Of a stretch of 64,000 nucleotides of DNA, positions 35,786-44,383 are shown piece after piece. Positions within the stretch are counted from its first letter, which is position 1. Each line of letters begins with the position of its first letter. The notes under the pieces were generated by a model. It saw only the letters and a program-made list of their open reading frames with translations. It made no database searches and was not told the origin of the DNA. The position numbers and the translations under genes were made by a program. The stretch is from an uncultured Trueperaceae bacterium (GTDB taxonomy: Bacteria > Deinococcota > Deinococci > Deinococcales > Trueperaceae): NCBI GenBank assembly GCA_937873495.1, contig CALMXZ010000005.1:1-64000 (forward strand). Direction: 5' to 3'.

Positions 35786-36435
35786 CGAGCAGCGCCCGGG
35801 TGAACGCCCTCTCGCCGGAAGACGTGGCCCGCCGGGTCTTCGATACGGCGGTCGCCGGCTTGGGGCTGGCGATCAGCTCCCCCGTGCTGCTGGCCGCGGC
35901 CGTAGCGATCAAGCTCGATTCGCCGGGGCCGGTCATCTTCCGCCAGAAGCGCGTCGGGCTGAACGGCGCCCCGTTCGAGATCCTCAAGTTCCGCACCATG
36001 CGCGTGGACGCTGAGAAGGTCGGGGCCCAACTGACGGTCGGCGCCGACCCGCGCATCACGAAGGTAGGCGCGTTCTTGCGGGCGTGGAAGATCGACGAGC
36101 TCCCCCAGCTCGTCAACGTCGTGAAGGGCGAGATGGCGCTCGTCGGCCCGCGCCCGGAGGTACCCCGCTACGTCGAGCTCTACACGGCGGAGCAGCGCAG
36201 AGTCCTGAGCGTGCGCCCCGGCATCACCGACCCGGCGTCCATCGAGTTCCGTAACGAGAGCGAGCTGATGGCCGGGCAAGCGGACCCGGAGCGCTACTAC
36301 CGTGAGGTGATCATGCCCCGCAAGGTGCAGCTCAACCTCGCCTACCTCGCCAGGCGCAGCCTCGGCTCCGACCTGGGCATGCTCTTCGCCACCGTCAAGG
36401 CGGTGCTGTTGGGCAGGGAGGGTGAGGAAGCGTGA
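35782..36435 (+). CDS. Priming sugar-phosphate transferase (bacterial sugar transferase family)
   Basis: The 217-residue enzyme places the first sugar phosphate on undecaprenyl phosphate. It has one membrane segment (about 19-42), SPGPVIFRQKRVG, LKFRTMRVDAE, IDELPQLVNVVKGEMALVGPRP and a RPGITD segment, the small PglC-like catalytic core without the N-terminal multi-pass domain. ATGA overlap with the aminotransferase and GTGA overlap with the next gene show tight coupling, so the primed sugar is probably the aminated one. Confidence 0.92.
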   Translation: MTSSARVNALSPEDVARRVFDTAVAGLGLAISSPVLLAAAVAIKLDSPGPVIFRQKRVGLNGAPFEILKFRTMRVDAEKVGAQLTVGADPRITKVGAFLRAWKIDELPQLVNVVKGEMALVGPRPEVPRYVELYTAEQRRVLSVRPGITDPASIEFRNESELMAGQADPERYYREVIMPRKVQLNLAYLARRSLGSDLGMLFATVKAVLLGREGEEA

Positions 36436-38342
36436 GGCTCGGTTCGTTCCAATCGTCACGGGCCGTGCTCAAGCTGATCATCGACGTCGGCCTGTTCCTG
36501 ATCGCCACGCCACTGGCCTTCGCCCTGCGTTACGACGGCGACCTGGGGCCCGACCATCCGCTCCTCCTCTCCATGCTCGCCCTCGTCCCCGTCAAGACCG
36601 CCCTCGACTACTTGCTCGGCCTGCCGAACCGGTCGTGGCGCGGCCTGACCTTCCGCGACCTGAGCAGCCTCATGCTCCACGCCGGCGGGGTGCTCGCGTT
36701 CGGGTTGATCATCATCGCGCTCTTCTGGCAACAGCTCGGGGTTGGGCCGTCGCTCGCGTTCCTCGACACCGGCATCACCTTCACGCTCATGGCCGGCGTC
36801 CGAGCCCTGGCGCGGTACCGGAACGAGCACATGACGGCGAGTATCGTCGGCCCCGACTACCGCAAGCGCGTGCTCGTCGTGGGCGCCGGCGAGGCGGGCG
36901 CCATGGTGGTGAGGGAGCTCCACAAGCACCCTGAGACGGGCATGCTGCCCGTGGCGTTCCTCGACGACGATCCGCGCAAGCAGGGCCAACGGGTAGCCGG
37001 CGTGCCCGTCGTCGGCACGGTCGATGCGGCGGCGGAGGTCATCGTCTCGCAGGGCGTCGACCAGGTGCTCATCGCCATGCCGTCGAAGGGCGGCCGCACC
37101 ATCCGCAAGGTCATCGAGCAGGTGCGGGAGGCCCGGCCGAACCTCGTCTACAAGATCATCCCCGGCATGTACGAGGTCCTCTCCGGACAGGTGGACGTGC
37201 GGCGCATCCGCGAGGTCGACATCGACGACCTCCTCGGCCGCGAGCCCATCAAGCTGGACACGGAGACCATCCTCGACTACCTCGGCGGCAAGCGCGTGAT
37301 GATCACCGGCGCGGGCGGCTCGATCGGCTCGGAGCTCGTGCGGCAGATCTGCCGCTTCAACCCGGCCGAGCTCATCCTCTTCGGGCACGGCGAGAACAGC
37401 ATCTACACGCTCGAGCGCGAGTTGGACCGCGACTGGCCGCACGTGCGTTACCACGGCGTCATCGGCGCCATCCAGAACGGCGCGCGCCTCGACTACGTGT
37501 TCACCCGCTACCGCCCCGACGTCGTGTTCCACGCCGCCGCGCACAAGCACGTCCCCCTCATGGAAGAGAACCCGGAGGAGGCGGTGTTCAACAACGTCAT
37601 CGGCAGCCGCAACCTCATCAACCTCGCGCTCAAGCACGGCGTTACCCACTTCGTGAACATCTCGACCGACAAGGCCGTGAACCCGACGTCCGTGATGGGC
37701 GCCAGCAAGCGCATGGTCGAGTTCCTCGTGCAGGACGCGGCGCGGCGCGCCGGCCCCGGCCAGACGTTCGTCTCCGTGCGCTTCGGCAACGTGCTCGGCA
37801 GCCGCGGCAGCGTGATCCCGATCTTCAAGTCCCAGATCGCGGCGGGCGGGCCCGTCACCATCACGCACCCGGACATGGTGCGTTACTTCATGACCATCCC
37901 TGAAGCCGCCCAGCTCGTGCTGCAGGCGTCCGGCAACGGCCGCAACGGCGAGGTGTACATCCTCGACATGGGCGAGCCGGTGCGCATCGTCGACCTGGCC
38001 CGCGACCTCATCCGCCTGTCCGGCTTCGAGCCGGACGTCGACATCCCCATCCGCTTCACCGGCATGCGGCCGGGCGAGCGGCTCGTCGAGGAGCTCATGA
38101 CGGAGAAGGAGCGCACGTCCCAGACGGCGCACGAGAAGATCTTCGTGGCCCGCACGGAGCCGGTCGACCGCGAAGGGCTGACGTCGACTATCGAGGGCCT
38201 GCAGGACGCAGCCATGCGTTCCGACCACGCACGCATCAGGGCGCTCTTCGAGGGCTTCCTGGAAGGCTGCCACTTCAGCCCCGTCGTCCAAGTCAAGGAC
38301 AGCAGCGGCGACCTGCCTGGCGGCCAGCGCCTGCCGAGCTGA
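36432..38342 (+). CDS. Membrane UDP-sugar C4,6-dehydratase (FlaA1/WbpM/CapD type)
   Basis: The 636-residue protein has four N-terminal membrane segments (about 10-110), a first Rossmann region (VLVVGAGEAGAMV, about 147) and a catalytic SDR domain from about 290 (MITGAGGSIGSELVRQI). The active site reads STDKAVNPTSVMGASK, so methionine takes the tyrosine place, as is normal for this long FlaA1 group. It turns UDP-GlcNAc into the 4-keto-6-deoxy sugar that feeds DegT. GTG start inside the preceding stop. Confidence 0.92.
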   Translation: MRLGSFQSSRAVLKLIIDVGLFLIATPLAFALRYDGDLGPDHPLLLSMLALVPVKTALDYLLGLPNRSWRGLTFRDLSSLMLHAGGVLAFGLIIIALFWQQLGVGPSLAFLDTGITFTLMAGVRALARYRNEHMTASIVGPDYRKRVLVVGAGEAGAMVVRELHKHPETGMLPVAFLDDDPRKQGQRVAGVPVVGTVDAAAEVIVSQGVDQVLIAMPSKGGRTIRKVIEQVREARPNLVYKIIPGMYEVLSGQVDVRRIREVDIDDLLGREPIKLDTETILDYLGGKRVMITGAGGSIGSELVRQICRFNPAELILFGHGENSIYTLERELDRDWPHVRYHGVIGAIQNGARLDYVFTRYRPDVVFHAAAHKHVPLMEENPEEAVFNNVIGSRNLINLALKHGVTHFVNISTDKAVNPTSVMGASKRMVEFLVQDAARRAGPGQTFVSVRFGNVLGSRGSVIPIFKSQIAAGGPVTITHPDMVRYFMTIPEAAQLVLQASGNGRNGEVYILDMGEPVRIVDLARDLIRLSGFEPDVDIPIRFTGMRPGERLVEELMTEKERTSQTAHEKIFVARTEPVDREGLTSTIEGLQDAAMRSDHARIRALFEGFLEGCHFSPVVQVKDSSGDLPGGQRLPS

Positions 38343-38449
38343 CCGGGGCCCGCGTGGGGCCGGCCGCTGCGCCTCGCTCAGGGGGCGCCGGACGGCTCCA
38401 CGTCGGGAACGCCACTCACGCGCCCGCGGTCGAGCGGTTAGCATCGGGC

Positions 38450-39259
38450 ATGATCCTCCATGACGTCCAGGGCGAGCGCGTGCCGGCGCTGGGTTTCGGC
38501 ACCTACCTCCTCAAGGGCGACGACTGCGTGACGGGCGTGCGCCACGCCCTCGAGCTCGGCTATAGGCATATCGACACCGCCCAGAGCTACGAGAACGAGG
38601 CCGAGGTCGGCCACGGCCTGCGCCTCGGCGGCGTGCCCCGCGCCGAGGTCTTCCTCGTCACCAAGCTCCGCCCTTCCAACTTCGCGCGCGCGGAGGCCGC
38701 GACGCGCGCGAGCCTCGCCGCGCTCGGCACCGACTACGTCGACCTCATGCTCCTGCACTGGCCCAAGGACGAGGCGTCCGTGACCGCGGCGCTCGAGGCA
38801 CTGGCCGACCTACGGGCTTTAGGGGCCGTGCGGCACATAGGCGTCAGCAACTTCCCGGCCAAGCTCGTCGACTCGGCCGCGCGCGTGACGAGGCTCTTCT
38901 GCAACCAGGTGGAGTACCACCCGTTCCTGGCCCAGGCGCGTCTGTTGGAGCAGGCCGAGGAACTCGACCTGTTGCTGACGGCCTACCGCCCGCTCGCCAA
39001 GGGCATGTTGGGCGAGGAGCCCGTGCTGCGCGAACTCGGCGCCAAGTACGGCAAGACGCCGGAGCAGGTGACGCTGCGGTGGCTGGTGCAGCAGCCGCGT
39101 GTCGCGACCATCCCCAAGTCGGCTGACCCGGTGCGCCGCGCGCAGAACCTGGACATCTTCGACTTCGAGCTCACGCCGACCGAGATGGCGGTCGTGGCCG
39201 GCCTCGCGCGCGGCCACCGCCTCGTGAACCCTGAGAACGCGCCGGAGTGGGACGCATGA
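38450..39259 (+). CDS. Aldo/keto reductase
   Basis: The 269-residue barrel has the full tetrad Asp42, Tyr47, Lys72 and His103 (IDTAQSYENE, TKLRPSN, LLHWPKDE) and a C-terminal IPKSADPVRRAQNL cofactor loop. It reduces aldehydes or ketones with NADPH. The stop overlaps the next epimerase start. TAGCAT lies five bases before the ATG, a possible leaderless start. Whether it serves the polysaccharide is unknown. Confidence 0.9.
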   Translation: MILHDVQGERVPALGFGTYLLKGDDCVTGVRHALELGYRHIDTAQSYENEAEVGHGLRLGGVPRAEVFLVTKLRPSNFARAEAATRASLAALGTDYVDLMLLHWPKDEASVTAALEALADLRALGAVRHIGVSNFPAKLVDSAARVTRLFCNQVEYHPFLAQARLLEQAEELDLLLTAYRPLAKGMLGEEPVLRELGAKYGKTPEQVTLRWLVQQPRVATIPKSADPVRRAQNLDIFDFELTPTEMAVVAGLARGHRLVNPENAPEWDA

Positions 39260-40194
39260 AGGTGCTGGTGACGGGTGGGGCCGGCTTCATCGGCTCGCAC
39301 ATGGTGCGGGCCCTGCTGGAGCGCGGCGCGCACGTGAACGTGCTCGACGACTTCTCGACCGGCAAGCGCGAGAACCTCCCCGCCGCCGACGGCCTGCGGG
39401 TCATCGAGGGCGACGTCGCCGACCCGGGCGCGGTGCGCGCAGCCCTCGAGGGCCGCGACGCCTTCATCCACCTGGCCGCCGTCGCCTCGGTCGAGCGGTC
39501 CGTGCAGGAACCGCTCGCCACGCACCGCACCAACCTGCAGGGGAGCATCCAGCTCTTCGAGGCGGCGGCGCGCCTGGGGGTCAGGCGGGGCCTCTACGCG
39601 TCCTCGGCCGCCGTGTACGGCGACTCGACCAACCTGCCGTTGGCGACGACGGAGGCGCCGCGGCCGCTGAGCCCGTACGCCGCCGACAAGTTGGCCGGCG
39701 AGCACTACCTCGCCTTCTACCACCGTGGCGGCCGGCTGAACGCGACGGCGTTCCGCTTCTTCAACGTGTTCGGACCGCGCCAGGACCCCGCCAGCCCGTA
39801 CTCGGGCGTGATCAGCATCTTCCTCGACAGGGCGCGGCGCGGCGCCCCGATAACCGTCTACGGCGACGGCGAGCAGACGCGCGACTTCGTCTACGTCGGC
39901 GACGTGGTCGCCGCGCTCCTGGCCGCCCTCGACCGCCAGAACGACGGGGCGAGCGCGCCTTCTGAACTGCCCGTTTACAACGTGGGCCGCAGCGAGCGCG
40001 TGTCGCTGCTCCAGCTGCTCGCCACCATCGAGAGGCTGCCAGGCGTACGGGCGCCGCTCAGCGTTAGCCACGGGCCCGCGCGCGAAGGGGACATCCGTCA
40101 TTCGCTCGCCGACTCGACGCCGCTGCGCACCGTACTCGGTTGGCGGCCGCGCACGTCGTTGGCCGAGGGGCTCGCGGCGATCCTGACCGAGTAG
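39256..40194 (+). CDS. NAD-dependent epimerase, UDP-glucose 4-epimerase-like
   Basis: The 312-residue extended SDR has VTGGAGFIGSHM at the N-terminus, HLAAVASVERSV, YASSAAVYG and SPYAADK with the catalytic tyrosine and lysine, then FFNVFGPRQDP and GDGEQTRDFVYVGDVV. It interconverts hexose nucleotides at C4 or is a related dehydratase. ATGA overlap with the aldo/keto reductase. It ends the rightward sugar-nucleotide operon and faces the leftward acyl/amide operon. Confidence 0.9.
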   Translation: MKVLVTGGAGFIGSHMVRALLERGAHVNVLDDFSTGKRENLPAADGLRVIEGDVADPGAVRAALEGRDAFIHLAAVASVERSVQEPLATHRTNLQGSIQLFEAAARLGVRRGLYASSAAVYGDSTNLPLATTEAPRPLSPYAADKLAGEHYLAFYHRGGRLNATAFRFFNVFGPRQDPASPYSGVISIFLDRARRGAPITVYGDGEQTRDFVYVGDVVAALLAALDRQNDGASAPSELPVYNVGRSERVSLLQLLATIERLPGVRAPLSVSHGPAREGDIRHSLADSTPLRTVLGWRPRTSLAEGLAAILTE

Positions 40195-40263
40195 CCGCGG
40201 CGGCCCTGCCGAGGCGGCCGGCCGGAAGGGCGCCCTACGACCGGCGAGTCGTTCGCTGGGCCG

Positions 40264-41367
40264 TTACGGCACGACGCGCGAGTTGATGGCCCACCAGTAC
40301 CAGTTCTCACCCTGGAGCCGGCTGAACGCCAGGCGCCCGAGTAGGGCGTCCGTCACGAGGCTCGGGTCCTTGGAGTGGACCATGAGGAGCGAGCCACCGT
40401 TGTGGACGAGCGCGCCGTGCCGGTTCATCGGGCCGCGCAGCCGCGGCTCCATGCGGCCCATCAGCGCGCCGGCGCCGTCCTCGTCTGCCTCCGCGAAGAG
40501 CTGGCCGACGACTGCGTCCAGGTGCCTCGGGTCGGCCTCAAGGTCGAAGAGCCGGCATACGCCGCCCCTCTTGAGGTAGTAGACGTACCAGCCGACCACG
40601 TCCTCGCCGTGCCGCACGAGCCGCGCCCTGAAGTCGCCCTGCTCGACGATCCGCGCCATCTGGCCGAACTGCCAGGCGACGTGGGCCTCGTCGTACCGGG
40701 GCCGGAGGCGCGCGCCACCGAGAAGCTCGGGCGCGTGGCGCGCCAGCGCGGCGGGCGTGAGCGTCTCGGAGCGGTAGCCGGCCGGCGGCCGGCTGGTGAG
40801 GCGCGAGCGCGCCGCGCGGCGCGCGGCCGCGTCGCCGCCCCTGACCACCGGGCCGAGCAGCGGCGCGAGCGCCCGCATGGCGCCGCTCCGGCCCGCGGCC
40901 GCCCCGAGGCCTACGGCTCCAGGCCTGAAGACCTTCACCCAGCGCAGCGACTGCATCTGCGCGACGCTCCCACCGAGCAGCTCCCAGATGCGCTCGAACT
41001 TCACGTGCCCACCGTCGCTGAACGTGAACGCCTGCGGCCCGGCAAGGAACTTGCGCAGCAGGAAGGCCGCCACGGTGGTCGGGGCCTCCGGGTCGACGAC
41101 GGACGGGAACAGCCCGGCCAGCGTCCGCTCCTGACCGTCGACCAGCACCGGCATGGCGGTAACGCCAAGGAAACCGAGGAGCTTGCCGCCCTCCTCCTCG
41201 GCCACCAGCGGCCTCACCTCGGGGTCGGCGCCGGGGTACTCGACGTACATGCGCCGGACCAGCTCGACCAGGCCAGGGTCCGGCACGCGCGTCTTGCCGC
41301 GGAACCAGTACTGCCACAAGGAGGCGACCCCTTGCGCGTCGGTCGGTTCGAACGGGCGGATCCTCAT
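40264..41367 (-). CDS. GNAT/FemAB-like transferase, last gene of the acyl-carrier operon
   Basis: The 367-residue protein begins MRIRPFEPTDAQGVASLWQYWF, the usual first helix of a GNAT domain, with LGFLGVTAMPVLVDGQER and LFPSVVDPEAPTTVAAFLLRKFL as the acetyl-CoA region. A second half (about 210-360) repeats the fold loosely (VVGWYVYYLKRGGVCRLFDL). I do not recognise a named family. The start is 13 bases after the NadE-like stop. In an operon with an acyl carrier and a ligase, it is the best candidate for moving the acyl group from the carrier to an amine. Confidence 0.6.
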   Translation of the reverse strand: MRIRPFEPTDAQGVASLWQYWFRGKTRVPDPGLVELVRRMYVEYPGADPEVRPLVAEEEGGKLLGFLGVTAMPVLVDGQERTLAGLFPSVVDPEAPTTVAAFLLRKFLAGPQAFTFSDGGHVKFERIWELLGGSVAQMQSLRWVKVFRPGAVGLGAAAGRSGAMRALAPLLGPVVRGGDAAARRAARSRLTSRPPAGYRSETLTPAALARHAPELLGGARLRPRYDEAHVAWQFGQMARIVEQGDFRARLVRHGEDVVGWYVYYLKRGGVCRLFDLEADPRHLDAVVGQLFAEADEDGAGALMGRMEPRLRGPMNRHGALVHNGGSLLMVHSKDPSLVTDALLGRLAFSRLQGENWYWWAINSRVVP

Positions 41368-41380
41368 GGCTTCGCTCCCC

Positions 41381-42367
41381 TTACGCCCCCATCTCGCCTT
41401 CGACGACGAGCCGCGGGGCGGCGTGCAGGTAAGCGCTCACGCGGCGCTTCCCGGCGATGTCCTTGAACACGCGCTCGACCTGCTCTGGTGTCAGGCCCAG
41501 GCTGCCGGCGACCTCCCCCGCGTTCACCCCGTGGTCGACGGCGTAGAGGCAGAGGTCCATCTTGTCGTACGGCAGGGAGAAGTAGAACTCCTCCTGGCTC
41601 TGCGGCATGGAGTAGGTGTCGGTGGTAGGCGGGCGCGACCGGATCTCCTCCGGCACGCCGAGGGCCTCGGCCAGCTGGTAGACCTGCGACTTGTACAGGT
41701 GCGCGATCGGCTTCACATCGGCGGCGCCGTCGCCGTTCTTGACGAAGAAGCCCTGGTCGTACTCGAGGCGGTTCGGGGTGCCGAGCACGCAGTAGTTGAG
41801 GCGGTCCGCGTGGTAGTACTCCAGCATCTTGCGCGTGCGCTGCTTGAAGTTCGTGGCCGCCACGACCTGCAGGTAGTCCTCGAGCGGCAGGCGCTCCTTG
41901 AAGGTGCGGCCGTCCGGGGAGAGCGCCACGACCGAGAACAGACGGAAGCTCTCCGACTCCACGACGGACGGCAGGACGATCTTGGCCTTCCAGCCCGGAC
42001 CGAACGAAGGGATGACGCGCTTGAACGCCTCGTCGCGCCTGCGGTAGCAGCCGACGGCGTCGAGGATGGGCGTTATCTCCTCCAGGACGGTCGTTATGCC
42101 GGCGCTCGAGGCCGCTAGGGCGCTGAGCCTCAGCGTGTCTTCCGAGGAGTCGGTCTCGGGCATGAGGACGCCGAGCACGTTGCCCGGGCCGAACGCGCGC
42201 GCGGCCAGCGCCGCCACGACCGTCGAGTCGATGCCGCCGGAGAGGCCGAGCACGCCGCCCTTGCGCCTGAAGGCGCGGACCTCGCGCCGCATGCCGTCGG
42301 TGATGGCCTCGATGGCCGCCTCGGGGTCGGCCAGGTGCAGCACGTGCGGGCCGAAGGCGTCGGTCAC
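41381..42367 (-). CDS. NAD synthase-like ATP pyrophosphatase (NadE family)
   Basis: The 328-residue protein has the PP-loop SGGIDST (43-49) and NadE-type segments GTPNRLEYDQGFFVKNGDGAADVKP (given in part) and LYKSQVYQLAEALGVPEE, with no glutaminase domain. True NadE amidates nicotinate adenine dinucleotide with ammonia. An insert around 105-175 and the C-terminal part (QSQEEFYFSLPYDKMDLCLY) set it apart from standard NadE, and it lies in an operon with an acyl carrier protein (five bases) and an asparagine-synthase-like gene. It may amidate another carboxylate, or be the cell's NadE placed here; context favours the former. Confidence 0.75.
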   Translation of the reverse strand: MTDAFGPHVLHLADPEAAIEAITDGMRREVRAFRRKGGVLGLSGGIDSTVVAALAARAFGPGNVLGVLMPETDSSEDTLRLSALAASSAGITTVLEEITPILDAVGCYRRRDEAFKRVIPSFGPGWKAKIVLPSVVESESFRLFSVVALSPDGRTFKERLPLEDYLQVVAATNFKQRTRKMLEYYHADRLNYCVLGTPNRLEYDQGFFVKNGDGAADVKPIAHLYKSQVYQLAEALGVPEEIRSRPPTTDTYSMPQSQEEFYFSLPYDKMDLCLYAVDHGVNAGEVAGSLGLTPEQVERVFKDIAGKRRVSAYLHAAPRLVVEGEMGA

Positions 42368-42372
42368 GGGCG

Positions 42373-42639
42373 TCAGGCTCCTTGCGCCAGTCGCCGCCCG
42401 ATGTAGGCGACGATGCGCGCCACGCTGTCGAGGTTCTCGGGCAGCGTGTCCTCGTCGGGGATGCTCACGCCGAAGCGCTGCTCGACGAACATGATGAGTT
42501 CGAGCACGCCCATCGAGTCGAGCACGCCGGCCTGGGTGAGCGACTCGTCCGCACCGAGGTCGGCGCCGCCGTTGTCGAGGATGAAGTTGTCCGCGAGGAA
42601 CTGGCGTACGTCGCGGTCGATCGTGGTGAGGTCTGGCAT
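42373..42639 (-). CDS. Dedicated acyl carrier protein
   Basis: The 88-residue carrier has Ser42 in GVLDSMGVLELIMF, the phosphopantetheine site, and NLDSVARIVAYIGRRL as the last helix. It differs clearly from AcpP at 28135-28374. It lies five bases upstream of the NadE-like gene and 86 downstream of the ligase gene, so it is most probably loaded by that ligase. Confidence 0.88.
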   Translation of the reverse strand: MPDLTTIDRDVRQFLADNFILDNGGADLGADESLTQAGVLDSMGVLELIMFVEQRFGVSIPDEDTLPENLDSVARIVAYIGRRLAQGA

Positions 42640-42725
42640 CTTCTCTTGGTCGCTCCTTGTCGTTCCTAATGGCCGGCTCGCACGGCCTCGTTGGTCGTGA
42701 AGCGGGGGCGCCATGGAGAGGGCGG

Positions 42726-44303
42726 TCAGCCCTGCTCCACCAGGCTCTTCTTACGCACCTTACCGGTGGCCGTCTTGGGGAGGTCCTGCACGAAGCGCAC
42801 GTCGCGTGGGACCATGAAGCTCTCGAGGCGCGCCATGGCCTCGCGCTTGAACGCCTGCTCCGTGTAGGTCGCTCCGGGGTCGAGGACGACGAAGGCTCGC
42901 ACGGCCTGGCCGAGCAGCTCGTCCGGCACGCCGATAACGGCCGCCTCGCGCACGCCGGGGATGGTCGCCAATGCGTTCTCGACCTCGACGGGGCTGACCT
43001 TCTCGCCGCGGCTCTTGATGATGTCGTCGCTGCGGCCCATGAAGTAGAGGAAGCCGTCCTCGTCGGTGCGGAACCAGTCGTGGGTGCAGAGCACGCGCTC
43101 GCCGGGGTACTTGCCGGGCTTGAGCATGTGCTCCGTCTCTGCCGGCAGGTTCCAGTAGCCGAGCATGACGTGCGGTCCGCGCACGTAGAGGGTGCCGGTG
43201 ACGCCGGGGCCGACGGGTCGGCCGTCCTCGCCCACCAGGTACGTCTCGGTGCCGGGGATGGCCTTGCCGACGGAGAGCGGCTTGGAGAGCACGAGCTCGG
43301 GCTCGAGGTAGCATACGCGCTTGCACTCGGTGAGCCCGTACATCTTGTAGACGAGGGCTCCCGGGCTCATCTCGAGCAGGCCAGGCACGTACTCGTCCGG
43401 CAGGTGCGCGGCCGTGTTCGTGTAGCGCCGCACGCTCGGCATGGCTAGCGGCGCGTTGCGGTGCAGCGACAGGAGCGTGGCGAACACCGTCGGCACGCCG
43501 GGGAACACCGTCACGCCCTCGTCGACCACGCGCTTCACGATGGCGGCCGGGAAGGCGAACGTGCGCTCGAGCACCAGCGTGGCACCCAAGTGCACGGCCA
43601 TGAGGGCCTGGTAGAGCCCGTAGTCGAAGGCGAGCGGCAGCAGGTTCAGGATGCGGTCAGACGCGTCGAGGCGCAGGTACTCGACGAGGCTCCCCTGCGC
43701 GAAGACCATGTTCTGGTGGCTGAGCATGACGCCCTTGGGGTTGCCAGTGCTGCCGGACGTGTAGACGAGCGCGGCGAGGTCGAGGGGGATGGTGCCCGGC
43801 GCGCTCAGCGCCGTGCTGGTCCAGTCCGCCAAGCGGCGGACGGCGAACCGGTCGTCGCGCGGGGCGCCTCCGCCGTCCGCGGCGTCGCCGGCGAGCACCA
43901 ACGCGAGGAGCCCAGGGAGGGCCGTCGCCGGGTCGGCCAGCAGGCCGCTCACCGCGCGGGCCAGGCGCCCTTCGCTCAGCACGGCGGCCGCGCCGGAATC
44001 GGCCAGCATGTAGTGGAGCTTGTCCTCCTTGGTCTGCGGGTTGACGACCATGAAGGCGGCGCCGGCGTACAGGGCGCCGTAGATGCCGGCGACCGTGTCG
44101 ACGGAGTTCTCGAGGAAGATGGCGACCCGATCGCCCCGGCGCACGCCGGCCTCTTGCAGGAGGCTGGCGAAGCGCGACGCCCGATCGTGGAGTTCGGCGT
44201 AGGTGACGCGCTCGTCCGCGGTGACGATCGCCGTCTTCTCCGCATGCCGGGCCGCGCTGATGGTCAAGCTGTCTTGTAGCAGCCTTGGGTACCTGGGTTG
44301 CAT
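42726..44303 (-). CDS. AMP-dependent acyl ligase
   Basis: The 525-residue adenylating enzyme has the P-loop YTSGSTGNPKGV (181-192), MYGLTECKR, a DWFRTDEDGFLYFMGRSDD segment with the conserved aspartate, and the C-terminal lysine in PKTATGKVRKKSL. It activates a carboxylic acid and would load it on the adjacent carrier protein or CoA. Sequence flavour is close to ligases of polysaccharide-associated acyl clusters. Starts at 44303 or 44327 are both possible; the inner one has the usual family N-terminus. Confidence 0.88.
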   Translation of the reverse strand: MQPRYPRLLQDSLTISAARHAEKTAIVTADERVTYAELHDRASRFASLLQEAGVRRGDRVAIFLENSVDTVAGIYGALYAGAAFMVVNPQTKEDKLHYMLADSGAAAVLSEGRLARAVSGLLADPATALPGLLALVLAGDAADGGGAPRDDRFAVRRLADWTSTALSAPGTIPLDLAALVYTSGSTGNPKGVMLSHQNMVFAQGSLVEYLRLDASDRILNLLPLAFDYGLYQALMAVHLGATLVLERTFAFPAAIVKRVVDEGVTVFPGVPTVFATLLSLHRNAPLAMPSVRRYTNTAAHLPDEYVPGLLEMSPGALVYKMYGLTECKRVCYLEPELVLSKPLSVGKAIPGTETYLVGEDGRPVGPGVTGTLYVRGPHVMLGYWNLPAETEHMLKPGKYPGERVLCTHDWFRTDEDGFLYFMGRSDDIIKSRGEKVSPVEVENALATIPGVREAAVIGVPDELLGQAVRAFVVLDPGATYTEQAFKREAMARLESFMVPRDVRFVQDLPKTATGKVRKKSLVEQG

Positions 44304-44383
44304 CGAAAGTAGCCTTCCCGTCCGCACGCGTTCACAACGCGCGCCGGACCACTGCCCGACCGAAGGAGTCTACCCACCGCGCC

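Noticed and set aside
36456-38444. 662-codon leftward open frame opposite the FlaA1-type dehydratase gene
   Set aside because: The rightward gene is a full-length known family. The antisense product is low-complexity and lacks domains.
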